DNA of 8,093 nucleotides, from assembly GCA_031279715.1 (NCBI GenBank), contig JAITHY010000106.1, forward strand, positions 1-8,093. Reading direction: 5' to 3'. Each line of letters begins with the position of its first letter. Positions within the stretch are counted from its first letter, which is position 1. The notes under the pieces are model-generated. The model saw only the letters and a program-made list of their open reading frames with translations, had not been told where the DNA came from and searched no databases. Position numbers and translations under genes: made by a program. Source of the DNA: Verrucomicrobiales bacterium. Lineage in GTDB: Bacteria; Verrucomicrobiota; Verrucomicrobiia; Methylacidiphilales; JAAUTS01. Shown here piece by piece: positions 1-5,173 of this stretch.

Positions 1-1
1 A

Positions 2-613
2 AAGGCGCTGCCGATCAAATCTGCCGCCGCCGCTGAGACTGACGCTGTCCGGCGCCGGTTGCGGCTGGCGGAATGGCGTGACGCGCGCCGCCTGGTGACG
101 GGCACGCTGGCGGCGGCATTGTTCGTCGCGGCGGTGTGTCTTTACTGGCGGCAAGTCGTCGCCCGCCCGCTCGCGCGCTCGGATGCCCGGCGGGTCACCC
201 TCAGCGCTGACGGTGAGGTGCGACTGCCCGGCGCCTTGACAGTACTGGCGGATGGACGGCTGCATCGTTTTGAATGGCTCGCTGACGATGGGAAAATCGT
301 GCGCTTTTTTGTCATTAACCGCTTCGCCGGAACAGCCAGCCCGACGGTGGTGTTTGACGCTTGCATGTTGTGCGGCGACATGGGTTACGCGCAGACCGGG
401 ACGCAGGTGGTCTGCATCGCATGCGGTGTGCGGATTCACCCGCCCAGCATCGGCAACGCCGGCGGTTGCAACCCGATTCCGATGAAGGCTTGGGGCGTTG
501 AAAACGGGGCAATAGTCATCCCGCAGGCCGCGCTGGACGAGGGCGCGCGCTATTTCACTGAGTATGAAAAAGTGTCACCATCAGCGGAGAAAAAACCATG
601 TTGCCGCGAATGA
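2..613 (+). CDS. DUF2318-type Cys-rich membrane protein, 3' part (P19-like iron uptake system)
   Basis: The frame is open from the window edge, so this is the last 203 codons of a longer gene. A TTG at 59 could serve as a start, but nothing supports truncating there. Seen: a hydrophobic helix at about visible residues 31-52, then a soluble domain with CxxC at C121/C124, CxxC at C138/C141 and a GGCNP segment (C156). That Cys pattern with GGCNP is the hallmark of DUF2318, described as a predicted Fe-S or metal/redox domain. In Campylobacter-type P19 loci a DUF2318 membrane protein sits beside FtsX-like permeases and an ATPase, as here. The role is inferred to be electron or metal relay on the periplasmic side. 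The protein ends Lys-Pro-Cys-Cys-Arg-Glu, an extra vicinal Cys pair outside the domain. The stop lies inside the next gene (16-nt overlap). Domain call is fairly secure; exact function is not. Confidence 0.85.
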   Translation, partial: KALPIKSAAAAETDAVRRRLRLAEWRDARRLVTGTLAAALFVAAVCLYWRQVVARPLARSDARRVTLSADGEVRLPGALTVLADGRLHRFEWLADDGKIVRFFVINRFAGTASPTVVFDACMLCGDMGYAQTGTQVVCIACGVRIHPPSIGNAGGCNPIPMKAWGVENGAIVIPQAALDEGARYFTEYEKVSPSAEKKPCCRE

Positions 614-1467
614 TTTGCCAATCGTGGCGCCGCAATCCGCGGCGCAAGGCGCTGCTGGTCACCACTGTGTTTCTCGCCGCCGCGCTGGTTTCCGCGCTGC
701 TGGCGGTGTCCATTGGCGTCGGCGACCGGATGGCGCGCGAGTTGAAATCCTACGGCGCGAACATCGTGCTGGAACCGCTCGCCGCCGCGGCGCTCCCGCT
801 GCCGCCGGAGGAATTGGGCGTCGCTGACGATGAAGCGGGCGCGTTTCTCAACGAGGGCGACTTGCCGCAAATCAAAAGTATTTTCTGGCGGCATAATATC
901 GTCGGCTTCGCGCCGCTGCTGGCGGGGCGGGTGACCGTCAGCGACGGAGGGGGCGCCGAGGTGAAAATGCTGGGCACTTTTTTTAATCAAGCGCTTCCGG
1001 TCGAGGGCGAGTCGGATTATCGCACCGGGCAAAGCATCATCGCGCCATGGTGGAAAATTGACGGGCAGTGGCCCGCCGATGACCGGGACGAGGCGCTGGC
1101 CGGCGCGCGGCTGGCGGCGAGAATGAACTGGCGCGCGGGTCAATCGCTGACGCTCAACGGCTCACGGCGTGTGACCATCAGCGGCATTTTGGAAAGCGGC
1201 GGCGACGAGGACCAGCAATTGGTCGTGCCGTTGCGCGTGGCGCAGGAATTATTGGGATGGCCGGGCAGGATGCACTCCGTGCGTGTCTCGGCGATGACCG
1301 TGCCGGAAAACCGCCTGTCTTACAAGGCGCGCGCCAGCCGCGACGCGCTGACGGCGGAGGAGTACGACGTGTGGTATTGCACCGCCTATGTTTCGTCCAT
1401 CGCGCACCAGTTGGAGGAAGCGCTGCCCGACGCGCAGGCGCGGCCCGTCTGGCAGGTGGCGGCGTAG
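598..1467 (+). CDS. FtsX/MacB-type ABC permease, N-terminal part, ends at in-frame TAG
   Basis: ATG at 598 lies inside the preceding gene, with GGAGA at 586-590 as ribosome binding site. Seen: a basic N-terminus, one membrane helix (about residues 19-41), then a large extracytoplasmic region beginning RELKSYGANIVLEP, typical of the MacB periplasmic core domain of type VII ABC transporters. Translation stops at TAG 1465-1467 after 289 residues. The same frame continues without a shift through 1878 with the three missing membrane helices, so an intact protein would be about 426 aa. The downstream paralogue at 1865-3007 is uninterrupted and aligns across the stop (Val-Ser-Ala-Ala-Glu-Gly against Val-Ala-Ala-stop-Glu-Gly). 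This is either a recent nonsense mutation, a sequencing error, a read-through codon, or a genuinely split permease. Expected partners are the second permease and the ATPase. Confidence 0.8.
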   Translation: MLPRMICQSWRRNPRRKALLVTTVFLAAALVSALLAVSIGVGDRMARELKSYGANIVLEPLAAAALPLPPEELGVADDEAGAFLNEGDLPQIKSIFWRHNIVGFAPLLAGRVTVSDGGGAEVKMLGTFFNQALPVEGESDYRTGQSIIAPWWKIDGQWPADDRDEALAGARLAARMNWRAGQSLTLNGSRRVTISGILESGGDEDQQLVVPLRVAQELLGWPGRMHSVRVSAMTVPENRLSYKARASRDALTAEEYDVWYCTAYVSSIAHQLEEALPDAQARPVWQVAA

Positions 1468-1473
1468 GAGGGG
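1465..1473 (+). other. In-frame TAG merged with a Shine-Dalgarno-like run
   Basis: The amber codon at 1465-1467 is the start of TAGGAGGGG, so the interruption coincides with a strong AGGAGG-type ribosome binding sequence at 1466-1471. This could allow re-initiation on the C-terminal half, although the nearest standard start codon in frame (GTG 1489) is 15 nt past the run, longer than ideal. No other gene ending in this window uses TAG as its stop. Confidence 0.5.
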
Positions 1474-1488
1474 CTGATTGTCAGCAAG

Positions 1489-1878
1489 GTGCAGTTGCTG
1501 CTGATTGTGGCGACGCTGGCGGCGCTGGCGGCCGCGGCGCTGGGCGTGGCGGCGCTGATGGCGGGCGCGATTTTGGAGCGGGCGCGGGAAATCGCGCTGA
1601 TGAAGGCGCTGGCGGCGCAACCGTGGCAAATCGCGCTGCTGTTTCACGCGGAGGCGGTGGCGGGCGCGCTGCTGGGCGGGTTGCTCGGTTGCGGCGCGGG
1701 CTGGCTGCTGGCGCGGCACATTGGCGCGGTGTTGTTCGGCGCGCCGTTGGGAATGGCGTGGGTGGTTGTGCCGTGCGTGCTGGCGCTGACGGTGTTGATT
1801 GCGGTGACGGGGACGTGGCTGCCGGTCAAAAAAATCGCGCGGGTGTTTCCGGCGGAGGTGTTGCATGGCGGGCGTTGA
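1489..1878 (+). CDS. FtsX-type permease, C-terminal three-helix part (continuation of broken permease)
   Basis: Same reading frame as the fragment at 598-1467, resumed after the TAG. The earliest standard in-frame start is GTG 1489. Seen: three hydrophobic helices at about residues 3-27, 54-77 and 90-112 of this piece, and the cytoplasmic coupling segment EIALMKAL (residues 34-41) that in FtsX-like permeases contacts the ATPase. The paralogue has EFALMKAL at the same place. The stop TGA 1876-1878 lies within the next gene (14-nt overlap). The piece keeps a good open frame with no further damage, which argues for either a very recent mutation or retained expression as a separate polypeptide. 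On its own it has no extracytoplasmic domain. Confidence 0.65.
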   Translation: MQLLLIVATLAALAAAALGVAALMAGAILERAREIALMKALAAQPWQIALLFHAEAVAGALLGGLLGCGAGWLLARHIGAVLFGAPLGMAWVVVPCVLALTVLIAVTGTWLPVKKIARVFPAEVLHGGR

Positions 1879-3007
1879 AAAAATTAACCGGATGTTCTGG
1901 CGGCTGGTGTGGCGCGCGCTGGCGGCGGGGCGTGGACGCGCGGCGCTGGCGGGCGCGGCGCTGACGGTGGGCGTGGCGGTCGCGTGCGCGCTGACGGCGG
2001 TGTATTTCGACATTAACGCGAAGATGAGCCGCGAGTTGCGCACGTATGGCGCGAATTTTTATCTCGGCCCCGGCGAGGGCGGAGCGCTGATGATGGAGGC
2101 GGATTTTCGCCAAATCCTCGCTGACGCTCCGCCCGGCATGGTCAGCGCCGCCAGTCCGTGGTTGCTGGGCGTCGCGCGCGCGGAATCGCAAAAAGTGGTG
2201 CTTGCCGGCGTCAGCTTTGAGGGCTTGCGCCCATTGTCAGCGTATTGGCAGGTGACTGGCGGCTGGGTTGGCGTTGACTTTGATGACCGCAACGCCATGC
2301 TCGGCGTCAAACTCGCGGAGCAATTGGAGATGCGCGAAGGCGGGGAGTTTGCCCTCCTGCGTGACGCGGAGCGGAAGCGGTTGCGCGTCAGGGGAATCGT
2401 CGAGACTGGTGATGTCACCGACAGCCTGCTGCTGGTCAACCTCGCCGTTGCGCAAGACTGGCTGCGACAACCCGGAAAAATCAGTCACGCGCTGCTGCGC
2501 GTCGCCAACGACAGCGGACAGGCCGGGGCGTGGGCGCGCGAGTTGCGGGTGCGATACCCCGCGCTGGACATCAAGCCCATCCGCCGTGTCTCCGCCGCCG
2601 AGGGCCGCGTGCTGGAAAAAATCCGCGGATTGATGGGTTTGGTCGCGCTGGTTGTGCTCACGCTCGCGACGCTGTGCGTCAACACCACGCTCACCGCCGG
2701 CGTCAGCGCGCGCACCGCCGAGTTCGCGCTGATGAAAGCGCTCGGCGCCCGGCACGCCGCCATCGTCCGGCAAATCCTCACCGAGACGCTGCTCATCGCC
2801 ACCGCCGCCGCCGCCGCCGGTGGCGCGCTGGGCTGGGTGTTGGCGCAAATTTTGGGCCGCGCAGTGTTTGCCTCGCCGATAGAATTTCGCGCCCCCGTGC
2901 TGCCGCTGACCGTCACGCTGGCGCTGACCGTCGCGCTGCTGGCCGCGATTGTGCCCATCCGCCGCGCCGTGCGCACGGAGCCGGCCAGAATTTTGAAAGG
3001 AGAATAA
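1865..3007 (+). CDS. FtsX/MacB-type ABC permease, intact paralogue
   Basis: 380 aa. ATG 1865 is preceded by GGAGG at 1854-1858, a good spacing, and overlaps the upstream stop. Architecture: membrane helix at about residues 26-48, an extracytoplasmic MacB-PCD-like domain (opens RELRTYGANFYLGP) to about residue 240, then three helices at about 256-277, 306-330 and 345-366, with the coupling segment EFALMKALGA near 285-294. It is homologous to the permease just upstream along its whole length, so the pair arose by duplication and probably forms a heterodimer on a shared ATPase. FtsX-like transporters of this type usually perform mechanotransmission or extrude from the periplasmic side rather than import through a channel, and in P19-like iron loci they are needed for iron uptake by an unclear mechanism. 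Substrate not deducible from sequence. Confidence 0.85.
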   Translation: MAGVEKINRMFWRLVWRALAAGRGRAALAGAALTVGVAVACALTAVYFDINAKMSRELRTYGANFYLGPGEGGALMMEADFRQILADAPPGMVSAASPWLLGVARAESQKVVLAGVSFEGLRPLSAYWQVTGGWVGVDFDDRNAMLGVKLAEQLEMREGGEFALLRDAERKRLRVRGIVETGDVTDSLLLVNLAVAQDWLRQPGKISHALLRVANDSGQAGAWARELRVRYPALDIKPIRRVSAAEGRVLEKIRGLMGLVALVVLTLATLCVNTTLTAGVSARTAEFALMKALGARHAAIVRQILTETLLIATAAAAAGGALGWVLAQILGRAVFASPIEFRAPVLPLTVTLALTVALLAAIVPIRRAVRTEPARILKGE

Positions 3008-3010
3008 ATT

Positions 3011-3667
3011 ATGCCTCATGATAATGTGATTGAAACCTGTGCGCTGGATAAATTCTTCGGCCCCGTGCGCGCCCTCGCTGAGGTCACCGTCAGCGTCCGG
3101 CGCGGTGAATTTGTCGCCTGCATGGGCGCGTCCGGATCCGGAAAAACCACGCTGATGAACATCCTCACCTGCCTTGACACGCCGAGCGGCGGGCGGGTGT
3201 TCCTCGACGGTCAGGACTTGTCCGCGCTGGACGAGGATGGACGCCGCACGCTGCGCGCGACGAAAATCGGCATGGTGTTCCAGCAGTTTCACATCATCCC
3301 GTACTTGAACGCGCTGGAGAATGTGATGCTCGCGCAATATTATCACAGCGTCACGGACGAATCCGCCGCGCGCAAAATCCTCGCTGACGTTGGCCTGGCG
3401 AACCGATTGACGCACCTGCCCGCCGCCTTGTCCGGCGGTGAGCAGCAGCGGGTGTGCATCGCCCGCGCCTTGGTGAACGAGCCGCCGCTGCTGTTCGCCG
3501 ACGAGCCGACCGGCAATCTCGACGAGGAGAACGAAATCATCGTGCTGGGTTTGTTGCAAGACCTGCACCGGCAGGGACGCACCATCGTGCTGGTCACCCA
3601 CAACCCCGACCTCGCCGCCCACGCCGATCGCGTCATCCGATTGCACCACGGCAGGGTGGTGGAGTGA
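3011..3667 (+). CDS. ABC transporter ATPase (MacB/LolD type)
   Basis: 218 aa, the usual size for this family. All nucleotide-binding elements are visible: Walker A GASGSGKTT (39-47), Q-loop in VFQQF (89-93), signature LSGGEQQ (140-146), Walker B LLFADEP with catalytic Glu165, D-loop GNLD (168-171) and switch His197. LSGGEQQRVCIARAL and DEPTGNLD are typical of MacB/LolD/FtsE ATPases that pair with FtsX-type permeases. ATG 3011 follows AAGGAG at 2997-3002 and lies 3 nt after the previous stop, so it is operonic with both permeases. It should energise the permease pair from the cytoplasm. It is not a classical siderophore or periplasmic-binding-protein importer ATPase. Confidence 0.93.
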   Translation: MPHDNVIETCALDKFFGPVRALAEVTVSVRRGEFVACMGASGSGKTTLMNILTCLDTPSGGRVFLDGQDLSALDEDGRRTLRATKIGMVFQQFHIIPYLNALENVMLAQYYHSVTDESAARKILADVGLANRLTHLPAALSGGEQQRVCIARALVNEPPLLFADEPTGNLDEENEIIVLGLLQDLHRQGRTIVLVTHNPDLAAHADRVIRLHHGRVVE

Positions 3668-3675
3668 GCCGTTTG

Positions 3676-3714
3676 ATGAAAACAAACAACGAAATGAAAA
3701 CAAACAACAAAATG
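3676..3714 (+). repeat. 18-bp tandem repeat carrying the porin start codons
   Basis: ATGAAAACAAACAACGAA (3676-3693) is followed directly by a copy differing at one base (3694-3711), and the third ATG (3712) opens a related AT-rich stretch. Each unit is six codons (Met-Lys-Thr-Asn-Asn-Glu/Lys) and supplies an in-frame ATG, so copy number changes only the length of the region ahead of the signal peptide. Confidence 0.8.
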
Positions 3715-4926
3715 AAAATAAAAATCCCAGGCTGTTTTATCGTCGGTGCGATGGCTTTGCCGCTGATGCTGACCGCCGCACCAAACGATGGTTTGGAACG
3801 GGCCGTGGCGCAAGTTGATCGTGTTGCGACGTCAGCGATTAAGCTATCCGGCTACGCTGACGTTGGCTATGTGTATAATTTTGGCGCGCCGACGGTGGCG
3901 CGGGGCTTCGGCGCTGACCGTCAGCGGGGCGGCAACTTCAACGTCAGCCAAGTCCGCCTCGCGCTGGACAAGCCGCTGACGGTGGAAAACCGCTGGCAGG
4001 CAGGCTTCGGCGCGGCGCTGATGCTGGGCGAGGACGCGGCGGCGCTCAGCGGGCGGCGCGGTGTCAGCGCATTGTGGTTGCAACACGCCTACGTGTCCCT
4101 GCGCGCGCCGATTGGCAACGGGCTGGACTCGCGGCTGGGGCGGCTGTGCTCCATCCTTGGCTACGAGTCTGACGAACGCCCCGCCAACCTGAACATCACC
4201 AAAGGCGCCAGTGCCGCGCTCGACCCGTGCTTTGCCACCGGCGCATTCTTCAGCTATCCGGCGACGGAATGGCTGACCGTGCTCGCGGGCGTTAACAACG
4301 GCAGCGCCGCGGACACTAATAACGGGTTCGACACGGACAGCGACGGCTACGCATTTTTCGGCGGCCTGCGCGCGCGGCACGACGGGCTGGGGCTGGCCTC
4401 GCAACTGGCGGTGCAATTCGCGCCGTGGGGCGAGGAGTGTCCGCGGCACGCCAACCACGCCAGCGCCATGTGCGCGGCGGACAACGGCCCCGTCGTCGGT
4501 GTCAACTGGTGGCTGGACTGGACGCCCAAAACCGCCGATGGACAATTGCTGCTGGCGCTCAACGCCTCGTTGTGGAGCTGGGGCAACACCATGATTATGC
4601 CCATGCCCATGCCGGCGAGCACCGCGACCTTCAGCGCCGTGGCGGCTTATGCGAAATACCAATTCACGCCGCTGATCAGCCTCGCCGGGCGCGTGGAATA
4701 CGTCCACACCCACAACGGCGAGTTCAACGCGCGACGCGGCACCTCCTATTTTTGGAACAACGGCTTGGAAGACGGCGATTTGTACACGACCACACTGACA
4801 GCGGGTTTCAACGTGGCGGAGGATTTTTTAGTGCGCGTGGAATACCGTTTTGATTACGGTAAAAAAGCGTCCGCTGAGCATGACGGCGCGCATCTTGCCG
4901 CGGTAGAGGTGGTGTATGCGTTTTAA
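3676..4926 (+). CDS. BBP2/OmpL-like outer-membrane porin with Cys/His/Met-rich segments
   Basis: 416 aa from ATG 3676, with GGAG at 3661-3664 overlapping the ATPase stop region. ATGs at 3694 and 3712 are in the same frame and could also be used. A Lys-rich N-terminus and hydrophobic stretch (about residues 18-34, ending LMLTAA) form a signal peptide. The mature part begins IKLSGYADVGYVYNF and runs as alternating aromatic strands, as in putative beta-barrel porin-2 (OmpL-like) proteins. It ends VVYAF, the terminal Phe recognised by the barrel assembly machinery. Unusual for a porin are Cys158, Cys185 and a segment with Cys255, His258, His261, Met265, Cys266, plus alternating Met-Pro at 308-313 (Met306, 308, 310, 312). 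In this operon it is plausibly a metal-entry pore. Family assignment is by pattern; substrate is inference. Confidence 0.75.
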   Translation: MKTNNEMKTNNKMKIKIPGCFIVGAMALPLMLTAAPNDGLERAVAQVDRVATSAIKLSGYADVGYVYNFGAPTVARGFGADRQRGGNFNVSQVRLALDKPLTVENRWQAGFGAALMLGEDAAALSGRRGVSALWLQHAYVSLRAPIGNGLDSRLGRLCSILGYESDERPANLNITKGASAALDPCFATGAFFSYPATEWLTVLAGVNNGSAADTNNGFDTDSDGYAFFGGLRARHDGLGLASQLAVQFAPWGEECPRHANHASAMCAADNGPVVGVNWWLDWTPKTADGQLLLALNASLWSWGNTMIMPMPMPASTATFSAVAAYAKYQFTPLISLAGRVEYVHTHNGEFNARRGTSYFWNNGLEDGDLYTTTLTAGFNVAEDFLVRVEYRFDYGKKASAEHDGAHLAAVEVVYAF

Positions 4927-5083
4927 CGCGGCGATTTTTTTGGCGGCGTGGTGCGCGCTGACTGTGAGCGATCCGCGCGCGACGAAACCCAATCCGCAAA
5001 CTGTTGTGAAACCCGCCGGGGCTGTTTCACCGGCCAGGGAGAATCCGCGAAAGCTGACACCCAAAAAACCGTGCTGCCGCTGA
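4916..5083 (+). CDS. 55-aa small protein, exported-looking, Cys-Cys C-terminus
   Basis: ATG 4916 overlaps the porin stop by 11 nt, suggesting translational coupling. The product opens MRFNAAIFLAAWCALTVS, one Arg plus a short hydrophobic core resembling a weak signal peptide, followed by a Pro/Lys/Ala-rich, probably disordered segment and the tail Lys-Lys-Pro-Cys-Cys-Arg. The tail is the same as that of the DUF2318 protein at the head of this operon (Lys-Pro-Cys-Cys-Arg-Glu). LAAWC is a poor lipobox because Trp precedes Cys, so a lipoprotein is unlikely. I do not recognise a family. It may be a periplasmic metal-binding or thiol peptide serving the system, or a non-conserved ORF; coupling and the shared tail favour a real gene. 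Confidence 0.5.
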   Translation: MRFNAAIFLAAWCALTVSDPRATKPNPQTVVKPAGAVSPARENPRKLTPKKPCCR

Positions 5084-5107
5084 GGTCCCGGCCGTTGATG
5101 ATAGTTC

Positions 5108-5123
5108 ATTGACGAAAGTCAAT
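5108..5123. promoter_or_regulatory. Perfect 6-bp inverted repeat overlapping the -35 box
   Basis: ATTGAC-GAAA-GTCAAT has perfect arms around a GAAA centre. As DNA it could be a small operator covering the putative -35 element; as RNA from an upstream transcript it would fold into a hairpin capped by a GNRA tetraloop. No U-run follows, so it is not an obvious terminator. Confidence 0.4.
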
Positions 5124-5136
5124 CGTTGGTTAGCAT
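5109..5136 (+). promoter_or_regulatory. Candidate sigma70-type promoter for feoB
   Basis: TTGACG (5109-5114, five of six consensus -35 bases) and TAGCAT (5131-5136, four of six -10 bases) are separated by 16 nt, in the only real intergenic gap on the plus strand. It would start transcription near 5143, about 30 nt before the feoB ATG. The call is by consensus only, and read-through from the porin operon is also possible. Confidence 0.4.
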
Positions 5137-5144
5137 TTGGGGTT

Positions 5145-5162
5145 GAATCTCAAATGAGAATC
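5145..5162. promoter_or_regulatory. 18-bp near-palindrome upstream of feoB, candidate Fur-family operator
   Basis: GAATCTCAAATGAGAATC is self-complementary at seven of nine base pairs. It sits just downstream of the putative -10 box and 11 nt before the feoB ATG, where a bound repressor would block transcription. The half-site TGAGAAT resembles Fur half-sites, although the arms are arranged differently from the classical 19-bp Fur box. Iron-dependent repression of feoB by Fur is common, hence the suggestion. Confidence 0.4.
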
Positions 5163-5173
5163 CGCCAACCATC

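Noticed and set aside
1257..1964. Plus-strand frame spanning the TAG of the first permease, considered as evidence of a frameshift
   Set aside because: The product is low-complexity Gly/Ala/Arg and the true continuation of the permease is in the original frame, so the lesion is a pure nonsense codon.
2790..2825. GCC triplet run in the second permease
   Set aside because: It encodes a short Ala stretch within a membrane helix; five GCC units are ordinary in such GC-rich DNA.
2237..3703. Long minus-strand open frame (488 codons) opposite the permease and ATPase genes
   Set aside because: It lies antisense to two genes with clear domains, is rich in His/Gln/Arg as expected of the complement of GC-rich coding DNA, and shows no recognisable motif.
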